Assembly (NCBI GenBank): GCA_023014485.1
Contig: JAJOZX010002359.1
Span: forward strand, 594,001 to 658,000
Origin: Bathynomus jamesi
Lineage: Eukaryota > Arthropoda > Malacostraca > Isopoda > Cirolanidae
Reading direction: 5' to 3'
Length of the DNA stretch: 64,000 bases
The notes below the pieces were generated by a model, which was given only the letters and a program-made list of their open reading frames with translations, was not told the DNA's origin and ran no database searches. Positions 31,325 to 43,029 of the stretch are shown piece by piece; positions within the stretch are counted from its first letter, which is position 1; every line of letters begins with the position of its first letter. The translations under genes and the position numbers were made by a program.

Positions 31325-31655
31325 ATATATATGGGATGAATTTCACACTTAAACACATGAAATGAATGAGTGATATAAACCCACGAAGAAAAATAAAAAA
31401 ATTAACTTCAGGAACTGACGTCTAGGTATTTTCCCTGCGTCTTCCCACTACCGTTTCGCTGCAGCTTATCACATTTAAACACATGAAATGAATGAATGAT
31501 ATAAACCCACGAAGAAAAAGAAAAAAATTATTCCAAGGTCTTTCTTGTATTCAGCAGTACACCTTGTCAGGGAATGACAAAGTGTGCAGCGGCGATGTAT
31601 ACTGCTGAATACACGAAAGGCTTTGGAATAATTTTTTCTTTTTCCTTGTGGATTT
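31325..31655. repeat. Palindromic, Penelope-like terminal sequence with captured LINE piece
   Basis: 31507-31562 and 31597-31652 are imperfect inverted arms (ccacgaagaaaaag... / ...ctttttccttgtgg) around a loop containing gacaaagtgtgcagcgg. The block acatgaaatgaatgagtgat to ccacgaag occurs twice (31352 and 31480). Between these two copies, 31401-31470 is a near-copy of LINE sequence 30362-30431. The ccacgaag words match the Penelope-type sequence at 16572. Confidence 0.6.
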
Positions 31656-31656
31656 G

Positions 31657-31659
<3 letters not shown>

Positions 31660-31705
<46 letters not shown>

Positions 31706-33170
31706 ATAAACAAAATCCAAACTATGACAACAAAAATGTTATCACATGCAATTTTACTTCATTGTTAGTACGTTTTTCTCGTAACGCAGCGGAAGAACGT
31801 GCAATATATTGGAATAAAAGTGATTCGAACTCTGTAATCCCCAAATTGTTTCTTAAAAAATAGTTCATATGTGTAATAAAATGGTGCCGAGGGTTTCTTT
31901 TTTTACCAGAAAATTTTTATCGTTCCTGTTCATAAGAACTGTATTCTTTTAAATTTCGTATTATATTAAGTTGAATAATGTACATGTGTGTGTGTGAATG
32001 GGTGTGGTTTAAACGTTTTCAACATTTACAAGTACCATCATTAATACTGCCGTTGTTAAGTAACAGCTTCAGCTTTAAATCTGTATATTGTATATACTCG
32101 TAAATCTTTCATTAAATTAAATTTATAGTCCTTATCACAGAGCAAGAGAACATTTCTACTATTTCTTTCTATTTCTAATTATTACCTTCATCAAAGTTTT
32201 GTACTGAAAAATAACAATAGTAAATTAATTAATAGCTTTTACAATAAAGAAATTGCTTTGAAATTTCCTCACCTACTTCATCGTCAATGGAAGAAGAATC
32301 AGATTGATGATAATCATAAGTAATGCAATGATCTCTGGATATTCTTTATTGCATTTAAAAAGTATCATGAATGTATACTGAATGAAATTTATGATGAAAC
32401 TTTATCGCAGTAACTACAAATAAATGTTAATAAATTGTTATTATTGTAGAAAGGTTATATCAGCTTCTACTTCCGTATATTTTGTGAGGGAAACTTCTCT
32501 AAAGTTCGAAAAAAATTTCTTTCAGCTAAAAAAAATTTGAAGAATAGTCCTCAAGAAGATTCCTTCAGTTGAAAAAATATTTTTCGAACTACAGTGAAGG
32601 CCTCTAAACATTATTATTATTATTATTATTATTTGTAGTAATAGTAGCAATTAATTACTGAAGTTATGGAAACTTTGTGCTTTCATTATTATATATAGTA
32701 TATTGTATATTGATGAAAATTGTACACAAATTTGCTTTTTTTATTTATAAATTATTGATATTCCTACATGGTATATCCTCATATTGACATGAAATATATT
32801 TTTCTTGTCAGTCGTAAATTGGACGGTTGAAATTCAGACTAGCCAAAATGAAGGCAGGATGAAAGCAGAAAGCAACTTCCTCCTTCATCAAATGCCACAA
32901 ATGAAGAAGGGTTGGTCGCTCCCAGGCTTACCCTAAACATTTTTTCAAAAACAACAAAGCCAAAACGTAAATAACAAAAAGATATACTGTATATACAGTA
33001 TGCTACAACGCAGTATACTTTTATGAGACCCTGAGGTACTTTTACTACACACAGACCGTGTGTAACAAAAAAATTTAAAGTTCCAGTTCATAAGAACTGT
33101 ATTTTTTCAAATTTCACATTATATTAAGGTTAATAATGTGTGTGGTGTGTGTGTGTGTGTGTGTGTTTAA
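31660..33170. other. AT-rich DNA without recognised genes
   Basis: Contains (TA)n at about 31661-31705, (TTA)n near 32607-32632 and a block of about 75 bp (gttcataagaactgtattct...) at 31928-32000 that recurs at 33086-33165 before a (GT)n run. No gene is seen. Confidence 0.5.
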
Positions 33171-33174
33171 CAAA

Positions 33175-33375
33175 TATGCTAAGCATATAAGACCCAGTTA
33201 GGGAAATTACATTTTGGGGCCTCTTTGCTAGTGACTCGTTGCCCCCGTTGGGCTTTCATCATGAAAAAGAAAAACTTTAGTGTTTGCCATTTACCATTAC
33301 TAATTCGGATTACAGTAGATTTAATTATTCTAGAAAAGTTCCTTGTTCCATGCATGGTCTGTGTGTAACATAAAT
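33175..33375 (-). repeat. Dispersed repeat, copy 2
   Basis: The reverse complement matches 10236-10400 over roughly 165 bases with scattered differences, including catgcatggaacaaggaac. The family is unidentified. Confidence 0.6.
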
Positions 33376-33394
33376 GTTTCTTAAGGAACCATTC

Positions 33395-33485
33395 TGAGAT
33401 GTACCCCTCGAGAGGAAGGGCGACAAGCTTGACCTTCGCGAAATGAGAAATCATCGCGCGGAACCTTTGTAAGGTTGTAAGGTAT
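33395..33485 (+). mobile_element. 3' end of the CR1-like LINE, truncated copy
   Basis: About 90 bases (ctcgagaggaagggcgacaa...aatgagaaatcatcgcgcg) match the reverse complement of 34479-34565. It ends in ttgtaaggttgtaaggtata, the same 8-base terminal repeat as the large LINE. Confidence 0.75.
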
Positions 33486-33493
33486 ATACTATA

Positions 33494-33628
33494 CTAGCGG
33501 AGCGACCCAGCGTTGCCGGGGTGGACGTTGAACGCAATATATATATATATATATACCAGTTAGGTCAACTGAATGCCCGATTAGGTTAATTAAATGCCCG
33601 GGTAGGTTAATTGAATGCCCGGTTGTTT
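33494..33628 (-). mobile_element. Helitron 3' end, truncated
   Basis: On the minus strand the sequence ends with the same GC hairpin and CTAG terminus as 13307-13333, preceded by three gggcattcaattaacctaac-like units. The 5' part is missing. Together with 12732-13333 it shows that the family is dispersed. Confidence 0.75.
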
Positions 33629-33671
33629 CGCGGCGATTTCTTCTAATGTCAGTCATGTTACTTTTTTTTTA

Positions 33672-34110
33672 CTGTGAAGGTGTTGTGCACCATGAATATG
33701 TTCTACAAGGACAAACAATCAACAAGGAATTTTATACTGAAGTTTTGAGATGTCTACGTGAAGCAGTTAGGAGGAAAAGGCAGTAGAAGTGGGAGTCTGG
33801 AGACTGGATGCTTCATCACGATAGCGCGTCATCTCACTCGTCGCAACTAGTCCAGCAATTTTTGCCCAAAAACGCTAACCTCCAAGTGCAGCAGCCTCCA
33901 GTTTCGACGGAGTTGGCTTCATGCGACTTTTTTTTGTTTCCAAAGCTCAAACAAACCCTGAAAGGACAATGATTCGATGATATTGAGACCATTAAAAGAA
34001 ATTCGACGGAGCAGCTTTTAGACATTCCGAAAAGTGCTTTCGAAAAATGTTTTCAACAGTGGTAGGATCGTTGGGCAAAGTGTGTGGCTTCAGAAGGAGC
34101 GTACTTTGAA
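33672..34110 (+). pseudogene. mariner transposase, C-terminal half
   Basis: The plus strand reads GVVHHEYVLQGQTINKEFY, then WMLHHDSASSHSSQLVQQF, then SCDFFLFPKLKQTLKGQ, then KCFQQW and a degraded tail. These are the second and third catalytic aspartate regions of a mariner, with D to A changes and several stops. It differs in subfamily from the other mariners in the window. Confidence 0.85.
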
Positions 34111-34206
34111 AGAGATTAAGCCCGAATCCCTGTAAGTACCACATTCTGTCTATAATCGCATCAGTCCGGATACGTTTTGAACAAACCTTTTATATATATA
34201 TATATA

Positions 34207-34398
34207 CAGGGTGGGCCTAAAGTCTGGATCCATAGGAAAATATTTATTTCAGAGTACGGGCAGCTTACAGCAGCATTGGAAACATGGGGTCAATGTACTA
34301 CATAGTAAGGCCTCTGTACGTAGTTCATCACCAATGAAAGCAACAATGCTTTGAGTTATCCCAGTTCAAAGAATATTTAAACCAGCATTCGTTTCGCG

Positions 34399-34400
<2 letters not shown>
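34207..34400 (+). mobile_element. 5' end of another mariner-type element
   Basis: It starts cagggtgggcctaaagtctg next to (TA)n, the form of other TIRs in this window, and breaks off into (TA)n at about 34402. Only a short, non-coding piece remains. Confidence 0.5.

Positions 34401-34401
<1 letters not shown>

Positions 34402-34478
<77 letters not shown>
34402..34478. repeat. (TA)n microsatellite, about 77 bp
   Basis: Pure TA dinucleotides directly adjoining the 3' end of the LINE. Confidence 0.95.
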
Positions 34479-34481
<3 letters not shown>

Positions 34482-34521
34482 ACAACCTTACAATTTTACA
34501 AAGGTTTCGCGCGATGATTTC

Positions 34522-37500
34522 TCATTTCGCGAAGGTCAAGCTTATCGCCCCTCCTCTCGAGTTGGCCTGGTGAAGCAGTGAGTTGGATTCTTGCGCTCTC
34601 CACCTCACATAGCCAGGTACGCCCGGCTCATCGGGGATTGTTCTGAGCCAGGCGTCTAGTCTTCTTTTGAAGATGTCCACTGCAACTCCCTTCGTGTTTC
34701 TTAGGTCTTTGGGGAACTGATTAAACAGTTTTGGTCCTCTCACTACAAAACTATTTTATTTTAGGGTTAAGGATGTTCCCTGTCTCGCCTTCAATTTTGG
34801 AATACAACAGTCTACCGTTTCTACTTTCCACCGTGGTTTGGGGAGTTATAGGGTTCAGAGTAAGATTAGGGACTAGTTTCTCCATTATTTTCCAAGTGTA
34901 AATAATGGTGTATCTCTCTCTTCTCCTTTCCAGTGAATATAGGTCTAGTTCGCGTAACCTTTCCCAGTAATGTAGTTCTTTGCACCCACTGATCTTGGCT
35001 GTGAAGCTTCTCTGGATCCCTTCCAGCTGTCTATTGTCTTCTTTTTTTATATGGGGATGTTAGAACCGAGCAGTATTCCAATTTGGGTATGATCAGGGTT
35101 TTCAGTAGAGGAATCATTACACTCCTATCCCTTCGTTTAAAGGTTTCTCAATATCTGTCCCGTTATTCTCTTTGCTCTGTTTACTGCTATCTTATTTTGT
35201 GTTTCAAATTTCGCATCATCTGTCATTACAACCCCTAAATCTTTTGCTCTGGAATTTCTCTGAATTTCCTGTCCACTTGGGGCATAATATTCCATGGATT
35301 TTAGGTCTTCTCTTTTTCCGTGCCGTAATAGCTGAAATTTCTCGGTGTTAAACTTCATATTGTTGTCTTCCGTCCACTTGTAGATTCTGTTTATGTCGGT
35401 TTGTAGAGATCCTATGTCTTCTGGGTTTCTTATTTTTCTACTGATCTTTGTGTCATCCGCAAAGGATGTTACTGTGCTGTCTCTGGTAATGTCCTCATCT
35501 ATGTCAGTTAGCATGATTATGAAGAGTAGTGGAGCTAATACTGTTCCTTGTGGTACTGAGATGAGGACCTCTGATTCTGATGAAGATACTCCTTGTACTG
35601 TTACGACTTGCCGCCGCTCACTAAGGAAATTATATATCCATTTCCCTACTTTTCCTGTTATTCCCATATATTTCAGTTTATGTATTATGATTCCGTGGTC
35701 ACACTTGTCGAAGGCTTTAGCAAAGTCTGTGTATAGTACATCATAGTTTTCATTACTTTCAAGTGAATGAATAATGTTGTTGTAGTGTTCCATTAGTTGT
35801 GATAGGCATGATCTGCCTGACAGAAACCCGTGTTGGTTAGCATTGAATTTTTTCTGAGTTTCCAAAAAGCCATAGATTTTCTGTCTAACTATTCTTTCAC
35901 ATATTTTAGTGAGATGGGATGTGAGCGATACTGGCCTATAGTTTTTGTCCTCGGATCGATCTTCTCCTTTTTATATTGGGACTATGTTCGCGCTCTTCAG
36001 GATGCCCGGTATTTCTCCCGTGTCTAGCGATCGTCTCCATATCCAGTATAGGGGCTCAGCGATTGCATTCTTGCAGTTTTTGATCAGTGTGGCATTCCAT
36101 TTATCCGGCCCTGCCGCTGAGTGTGTTTTTAGTTTCCCTATGGCTTGTGTAATATCATCCGTCGTAAAGTCGAAGTCCGTTATACTTTCCTCTTGTGGTT
36201 CTTCTTCAAAGAACGCGTTTCTATCGCATATCAATTTGTCAGTTTTTGGGATACTGAAAGATGGTTCGTACTGAGCTCTTAGTATTTCAGATACTTCTGT
36301 TAGATCATCAGATAAAGCACTGTTCTCATTTTTTAATGGTCCGATAGTCGCATGGTTTTTCGACTTTCTTTTTGCGAAATTATAGAAGTATTTGGAGTGA
36401 ACCTTTATCGTTTCTATAGCGTCGTCTTCTTCTTTTTCTGTATGCTTCTCGATTAGTTCCTGTATGACGACATCGATACTTTGCAGTTTATCATTTAATA
36501 TTTTTCTGATGTTATCTTTACAATTACTTAATTTTGCAGTCACTCTTTTTCTCTTTCAAAACAGTGCCCTCTTTTGTCTTTCGAACCTGCTTCTCTTTCC
36601 TCTTTGTTGTATCTTTGGGACATGTATTTCCACAATTTCTAACGTCTTCTCCTCTAACGTCCTTAGCATCTCCTCCGTTGTCTTGGCCTCGAAAATGGTT
36701 TTCCAATCAATTACTTCCATGCTGGATGTCACATCTTCCCAGTTTATAGCTTTGGAGTGAAAATTAAAAATTTCGAATTTGCTTCTTTCTGTTGTGCGTG
36801 TTCTTTCCTTTCCTGGTGCCTTTATATTAGTTGTTATTTCAATGATGTTGTAGTCCGATATCATAGTTGGGGATATTTCTACATTATCAATTAGATTACT
36901 GTTGTTTGTGAATACCAAATCTAGGCAGTTGATTTTTTGTTTTCTGTTATGTCTTGCGTTAACATAAATATATCAGCTAGAGCTATTAGCATTTTTACCT
37001 GCTCCTGGTCTTCTCGTGTGCCCGCCTTGTCCTGGTGTATACATATATTTTTTCCTATCCTTTTATATTTCATGAATGGGAACTTAAAATCACCACAGAG
37101 AAAAATATTTGGGGTTGGAGAGTGTACATCTTTTACCAAGTTTCTTACCTCTGTAATGGAATCTGAAATTTTGAGGTTGGCGTGTTTGGGGGTCTGTACA
37201 TTACAATTAGTACCATATTTAATTTTTCAGTTTTTGCTGCTACACATTCTACGTAGCTGTTTGAGGTACTTATAGCCATTTCTGCTATGTGCATTTCGCG
37301 TGTGTAAATAGCACATCCTCCTTTACGTCTCACTGTTCTGTCGGCTCGGAGGATGTTATAGTTGTCAATTTGTATTTCTTTTTTGTCAATACAGGACTCA
37401 CAATTTTCACAGTTCGCCTGGCAGTCCTTTAGATGAGTTTCCGTGAGGCATGCAAAGTCTGTTCCGGCTTCTTGCATGAGTCCTTTCAGGTATACAACTT

Positions 37501-37603
37501 TGTTCGTGGAGTGGTTTGATTTAAGGCCCTGTATGTTGGCTAGGATTATTTTTATTTTTTCTCTTTCTTTTTCGCATACCGGTGGTTCCGATTTGTTTTC
37601 CAA
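34522..37603 (-). pseudogene. LINE ORF2: endonuclease and reverse transcriptase, broken
   Basis: The apurinic-type endonuclease occupies 37603-36921: KIILANIQGLKSN, then CLTETHLKDC, then VLIVMYRPPNT, then IFLCGDFKFP in another frame. The linker and RT lie in one frame from 36918: IGKLKTHSAAGPDKWNA near 36100, DFAKAFDKCDHG (motif A), SVPQGTVLAPLLF (motif B) and TSFADDTKISRK (motif C). Stops near 36556, 35970 and 35137 break it. The C-terminus GPKLFNQFPKDLRNTKG ends at 34522. The order EN-RT with this C-terminal block fits the CR1/L2 group. Two frameshifts in the endonuclease and several stops make it defective. Confidence 0.85.
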
Positions 37604-37722
37604 TGGGGGTACCGGTTTCGTTGCCTTGTGGTCCTCCGAGAATTTACCTCTTTTTATCTTTGTCGGTACCTGTTGTCCGGATAACGCATGAAGTGCCTTT
37701 GTTCGTACCTTCTGTCCGGCTC

Positions 37723-38070
37723 TCAGATTCCTATATTTATATTTGTCAGCTGTTTTTGTAATTGCTGGATAGTATTTAGCAGCTGAAATGTGTTGGCTGC
37801 GTCTAAAAAATTGGCACTCTTTTTTGATGTTCGTTTTTTCTGTTCACTCGTTGCGTTCCTTTGAGGGTGGTGGTATCGACATTTTTTTCCGTATTTGCAA
37901 CTCCCATATCTTGCATAAGTGTTGCAGACCGTAAGATGGTGGGACATGCATTTCTTATCAAATTTGCAGTATCCACTTGTGTAATGCGTTTTGCATAATG
38001 TGAGATGTGCATATATGCATTGCCCATCCCGATATCTGCATTTCCCTTTCGCGTAGTATTTACATACCAT
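37723..38070 (-). CDS. LINE ORF1 with three CCCH zinc fingers
   Basis: 115 residues from ATG 38070. Three fingers lie in tandem: CKYYAKGKCRYRDGQCIYAH (Cx7Cx6Cx3H), CKTHYTSGYCKFDKKCMSHH and CNTYARYGSCKYGKKCRYHH (both Cx8Cx5Cx3H). A basic segment and a glutamine/leucine-rich tail (LLNTIQQLQKQL) that may be a short coiled coil follow. CCCH fingers bind single-stranded RNA, so a role in binding the LINE transcript is likely. Most LINE ORF1 proteins carry CCHC knuckles instead. The frame is intact and lies directly upstream of ORF2. Confidence 0.7.
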   Translation of the reverse strand: MVCKYYAKGKCRYRDGQCIYAHLTLCKTHYTSGYCKFDKKCMSHHLTVCNTYARYGSCKYGKKCRYHHPQRNATSEQKKRTSKKSANFLDAANTFQLLNTIQQLQKQLTNINIGI

Positions 38071-38090
38071 ATTTTCTACGCTTCTGCTTC

Positions 38091-38686
38091 TTTTCTTATT
38101 ATTTTCAAAGTTCTTAATTTTGGCATTATCATTATTTTTCTTTGACTGTTTATTTTATTTTCTACGTTTTTAGTTATCATTTTATTGTATTATATTGTTT
38201 ATATCGTTTCGTTATTAAATTGTTATTTATTTCGTCTTCTCTCTCATCCACCCGGTTTTTCGTTGGGACCATTCCGGACCCATGTGTCCCCATTATTTCA
38301 TTCTTTTTTGTAACTTTCGAGTCTGCTATCTCCATTTCTTTAAAGACCGCGAAAGTTTTCCGTTGTTACCAGATTGCACAAATTACAGATTAAGTGAGAA
38401 TTTGGACCCATAGCCATGCTATTCTTTAATTAGCGTAAAAAGAAATACCCGCACAAATTCTTTATTTATTTATTTTTATTTCTATTTCTTTCCTTTCGAT
38501 GGTCGAGGGTATTTCGAGGGTTTTCTGACCTTTGCGTTTTATGACCTTTTTCCTGCCTTCTTTCAAACTTTCTCGAAAGCCAACCGTATTTCGTTTTGAA
38601 TATATACGTTAAAAGGTGATAAATTATGCAAACTGTATTGCACTTTCTTAATTTTAATGAATTTCACTTTATAATTTATATGCACG
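38091..38686. other. LINE 5' region or spacer
   Basis: T-rich on the plus strand, with a few short open frames lacking features. It may include the LINE 5' UTR. It ends at the CACG target duplication of the Gypsy element. Confidence 0.35.
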
Positions 38687-39153
38687 TGTTGGTTTACGTC
38701 GTCGTCGTCGTTGGCCTAGGCAAGCTACGGCTTGGGACCGTAGCGCATCTATCCGGTATAGGTTAACCTGGATGATGTAGCCATAAGCACTGCCGCTAGT
38801 TAAGTGCCAACCAGTGATTATCTCACTAGCCGTATTGAGTCCGTTAGGCGAAACTACGACAGTACCAAAGGTGGAAAATATAACCTTTGGTTTTCTATTA
38901 TTTATTTGCAAAATGGACATGGCATTAGATTAAAATAAATATTTGAATATAAATGATTAACTGACAATTGTGATATATAATTAATTATGTTTACATACAA
39001 TAAAATAATATAGTATACATAAAATTAGTATTAATGTGGTTCACAATTGAATTATAATGGGGTAACTAATTTAAAATGAATTTATACTATTCCGAAATTC
39101 AAGACGGTAAAATTAACATTTAACTTGAAACTAAAATAAGAGTATTCACTACA
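38687..39153 (-). repeat. Gypsy 3' LTR (467 bp)
   Basis: By eye it is identical to 43243-43709. It is 3' with respect to the minus-strand genes. Confidence 0.93.
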
Positions 39154-39238
39154 CACTCCCCCACCAGAGAGGAAGTTCAAAGAGTTCCGAACGACACAGA
39201 TTTCCGCTGAACCTTTTTGGTAGCTACTTGTACCTCAC

Positions 39239-41953
39239 TTAAGGTTGATTCCAAAAACGCAGGCTTAAGACGATCGATAGAAACCTTGTCGACCTTGGAA
39301 CCGCGCTGGATGAGAAATGATTTGCGCGTACGTCGGAGAACTTCATAGGTCCGTCATATGGACATTGGAGAGGCCGTTTTGGGACAGGTACACGAACGAA
39401 AACGTGGGTGCAAGACTGGAGGGCTGGGGAAACAAAGATGTTCTGTTGGCTAGTCAATCGAGGGGAACAGGCTGAAGGGACTGCATGTGAGAGGAAAGTG
39501 TTTGAGCGAATTCCGTAGGATCACATGACTTATCCCCTGCAGTGAAGTAGCCACCTGGTAGCCGCAGTGTTGTTCCATAGACTAGTTCAGCCGCTGTAGT
39601 CTTCAGATCACTCTTAAATGCAGAGCGAATACCAAGCAACACGAGTGGAAGCTTATCCATCCAATGGGAGTCTTCGTGACACATAAGGGATGACTTCAGC
39701 TGGCGATGGAAACGTTCGACGAGGCCGTTAGCTTGCGGATGATACGCACAGGTATGCGCATGTACTGTACCCAACAAGCTGGTAAACTTCTTCCAAAGCG
39801 AAGACTCAAATTGGCGACCTTGGTCAGTGATGACTTTTGTCGGCAATCCAAATCTTGATACCCATCCATGAAGAAAGGCTCTTGCAACAGTGTCCGCTTG
39901 GATATCAGGAAGTGGGATGGCTTCAGGCCATCTGGAAAAGCGGTCGAGACAGGTGAGCAGATAACGTTGGCCTTGAATCACTGGAAGAGGGCCAACAATG
40001 TCTACATGAATTACCTCAAATCGCTGGGATGGGGGCGGGAATGCGTCAAAGGGGGACCTGGTGTGCCTTTGGACTTTGGCACGCTGGCAGGCAAGGCACG
40101 TTTTGGTCAATGTTTGACATCCTTCCGCATCGAGGGCCAAACAAAGCGAGAGGTAACCAGTGTTGCGAAGCACGGATACCAGGATGGGAGGGCTTATGAA
40201 GATCCATGAAGACTGCTTTTCTGTGACATGGAGGGACATAAGGGCGAATAGCAGCTGTTGATACGTCGCAATAGAGGGGCACAGACAATCCTGGCATACT
40301 CATTTTCTTGAGGGAAAGTGAGTGAGTGGAGTCTTCTCTGAGTGAGTCGTTTGTAGTTCCGTATCCTTATCTTGATCCTGTGCAATAGCATTCCACAGTG
40401 TAGAGCTGAGGGTAACAGAAGTAATTTCTATTCTTGAAAGTGCATCCGCTGGAGTGTTCAAGACACCTTTGATGTGGCGGATATCTGTGGTAAATTGCGA
40501 GATATAATCGAGTTGCCTGATGACTCTGGGAGAGTGGTTACAGCTGTTTTTATTGAAGACAGTGACCAAAGGTTTGTGGTCGGTAAAAACACAAAACTCT
40601 CGGCCTTCAAGGAAATGTTGAAAATGCTTCACGTTTAAGTAAATAGCAAGAAGTTCACGTCCGAAAGCACTATAACGCGTTGGGCTGGCTGCAGCTTTTT
40701 CGAGTAAAACGCGATGGGTGCTTGTTGACCGTTAATGGTTTGTTCCAACACTCCACCGATCGCAACATCTGATGCATCGACCGTCAGAGTTAGGGGGCAT
40801 CACTGATAGGAAATGACAGAGACAATGCACTATTGATAGCATTTTTGGCATTGTCGAACGCCTGTAAACTATCGCTACACCATAACAATTTCGTTACCTT
40901 GCGTTTGTGTGTGATCATAGCGTGTAGAGGAGCAAGAACACTGGCACAGTTTTTAATGAACTTGTGGTAATAATTTACCAAACCTAGAAACCGACGTAAC
41001 TCACGCTGATTACTTGGCATAGGGTAATTTTTATCACTTCACACTTGTCCTGAAGGGGGGTAATTCCGTGCTGCGAAATCGTGTGGACCAAGAAATTCCA
41101 AGGTTGGCTGTGCAAACACACACTTAGATGCATTAATAGTAACACCGTATTGTTCTAAGCGTTGAAAGAGGAGTGAAAGATGTTCCTTATGTTCCTCTTC
41201 CGTTGAGCTGGCCACAAGCAAATCATCGATGTAGGCATAAACAAAGTCTAAGCCTCTGGTGACCTCATCTATAAACCTCTGAAAGGTTTGCGCAGCATTC
41301 CGTAGCCCGAACGGCATCTTCAAAAATTCGAATAACCCAAATGGTGTACAAACTGCAGTCTTGGGAATATCCGAAGGCTCTACGGGAATGTGGTGGAAAG
41401 CCTTAACGAGATCTATTTACTGAAGATAGATTTGCCGTGGAGAAGAGAAGTAAAGTCTTGGACATTTGGTACCGGATATCGGTCCGGGATGGTTGTCGAA
41501 TTCAAAAATCGGTAATCGCCACATGGTCTCCAGTCTCCTGACTTCTTTGGACCAGGTGTAGGGGAGAGGACCAACTGCTTTTGGAAGGTCTTATTATCCC
41601 AAGATCCATCATAAGCTGGAATTCCGATTGGCAGCTTTCAGTTTGTCCGGGGCAAGACGTCTGGGTTTTGCAAACACAGGGGGACCTTTTGTTGTAATGT
41701 GATGGGTAATGGTGTGCTTAATGGTATCACCCATCTGCATAGGTTGAAGAATTCCTGGATATCGTTGGAAAAGGCACTGGTACATGGAATTAGGGGGAAC
41801 GAGGGAAAGTGCAGAGTTCGAGGCGTCCGGAAGGGCAACCTGTTTGGCAAGAACAGAAAGCAGTGTGGCCTGGTCGCATAAGCGTCGCTTGTCAAGATCC
41901 ACCAGGAGTTTGAAATGCTGGAGGAAGTCAGCGCCGATTATGGGATGCTGCAC
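39239..41953 (-). pseudogene. Gypsy pol: RT, RNase H, integrase, broken
   Basis: RT is visible at 41953-41039 with MKMPFGLRNAAQTFQRF and VYAYIDDLLVASS. The region between 41609 and 41323 carries stops. The connection domain is at 41020-40790 (ELRRFLGLVNYYHKFI). RNase H is at 40632-40300 (CVFTDHKPLVTVF). Integrase is at 40239-39454 (LDRFSRWPEAIPL, ITDQGRQFESSLWKKF, NGLVERFHRQLK), with a C-terminus at 39457-39239 in another frame. Frame changes occur near 41945 (from protease), between 40790 and 40632, and near 39455. Integrase is the longest intact piece (261 codons). Confidence 0.88.
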
Positions 41954-42129
41954 TTGAGCACAGATGAAAATCCACTTGAAGGATCGGTGAAGGCCAAGTT
42001 TAGTTCACGCGACTGAGTACCGTACGTGGGTATGCGTGAACCGTTAGCAGCGTATAGAGGCGGAGATTCCGAGTGCGTATGACCAGATTTTTGAGGGAAT
42101 ACACTGACTGATGCTCCGGTATCAACCAA
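41938..42129 (-). pseudogene. Gypsy aspartic protease segment
   Basis: The minus strand reads FLVDTGASVSVFPQ, the DTGA active site of a retroviral-type protease. A frameshift near 41940 separates it from the following IGADFLQHFKLLVDL, which continues in the RT frame. A CFYHSKFGKKARKC knuckle lies upstream near 42280-42240 in another frame. Confidence 0.8.
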
Positions 42130-42386
42130 GAAATTGATACAGAGTTCCTGTCCTTTATGAATAACAGGTTGGCAGTGCGAGTACTAGACGCCATTAGGAC
42201 TCGCTGCTGGGGTTTTCCGACGAAAAATTGCAAGGGGAGATGCACTTCCTAGCCTTCTTTCCAAATTTCGAGTGGTAGAAGCAGATCTTCCCGGAACTCG
42301 AACGATGCCTCTTCGTAAATCTTGACCGAGAATGGCTTCTTTGCCGTTGATTTGTAGCAGAGAACAAACGTGGTTGAGTTGTTGAC

Positions 42387-42956
42387 TTAACTCTCCACTT
42401 TCAACTCCAGTTCCGATTGTGTGTTCACGTTGTTGACCGGAGCTGTGTCAATCTCCACTACTTTGTCGGCAGTTTCTGCTAGTTTATCAACTGGAGTAGC
42501 AGGATCCATAGTGGCCAAGACACGCTGAGCTGATGGAGGAAGTTTCTGCAAGAACAACTGTCTAAAGATGTCCTTATCGAAGGTTTGTGCGCGTTCGCCT
42601 AGAGCGCACTGCATAGCCCTCAGCATTTGAGTGGGCTTACGGTCTCCAAGTTCTTCTTTTGAGATTAACTGATGTAGTTTCTCACGCTCGGAGACAGTGG
42701 TGCGGCGCAGGATGGCAGACTTCAGATCGTTGTACGGGTCCTCACTCGTGGAAGGAGATACGATGACGTCACGGACTTCAGAGATGATGCTCGCTGGTAG
42801 AGAGGACAAAACATGATCGTATTTCGTCCTGCTAGTGGTGATCCTTCCCAAGTTGAATTGTGATTCCACTTGGTGGAACCAAATAAATGGATCACCCGGC
42901 CAGAAGACGGGGAGCTTTACGCTCAAGTGGGAGATGGCACCAGCGTCGTCAGGCAT
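42387..42956 (-). CDS. Gypsy Gag, N-terminal 189 residues
   Basis: From ATG 42956 the frame reads MPDDAGAISHLSVKLPVFWP, with the WFHQVESQF motif and a helical capsid-like body, to TAA at 42387-42389. This is typical of arthropod Gypsy Gag. The expected zinc knuckle lies beyond the stop in another frame, so the protein is truncated. Confidence 0.8.
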   Translation of the reverse strand: MPDDAGAISHLSVKLPVFWPGDPFIWFHQVESQFNLGRITTSRTKYDHVLSSLPASIISEVRDVIVSPSTSEDPYNDLKSAILRRTTVSEREKLHQLISKEELGDRKPTQMLRAMQCALGERAQTFDKDIFRQLFLQKLPPSAQRVLATMDPATPVDKLAETADKVVEIDTAPVNNVNTQSELELKVES

Positions 42957-43029
42957 CTTCTCCTATGCTTGCGAACGTACAAGCAAGACGACAAGTTCCC
43001 AACGAAGGAGTGGAGGTTGAGACGAGCGC

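Larger units (their letters stand above)
34479..38090 (-). mobile_element. CR1-like LINE, near full length
   Basis: On the minus strand it carries ORF1 (CCCH fingers), an endonuclease and reverse transcriptase, then a C-terminal segment. Its 3' end has terminal repeats of ttgtaagg next to (TA)n, typical of the short tandem tails of CR1-group LINEs. A second truncated copy of the 3' end lies at 33395. Confidence 0.8.
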
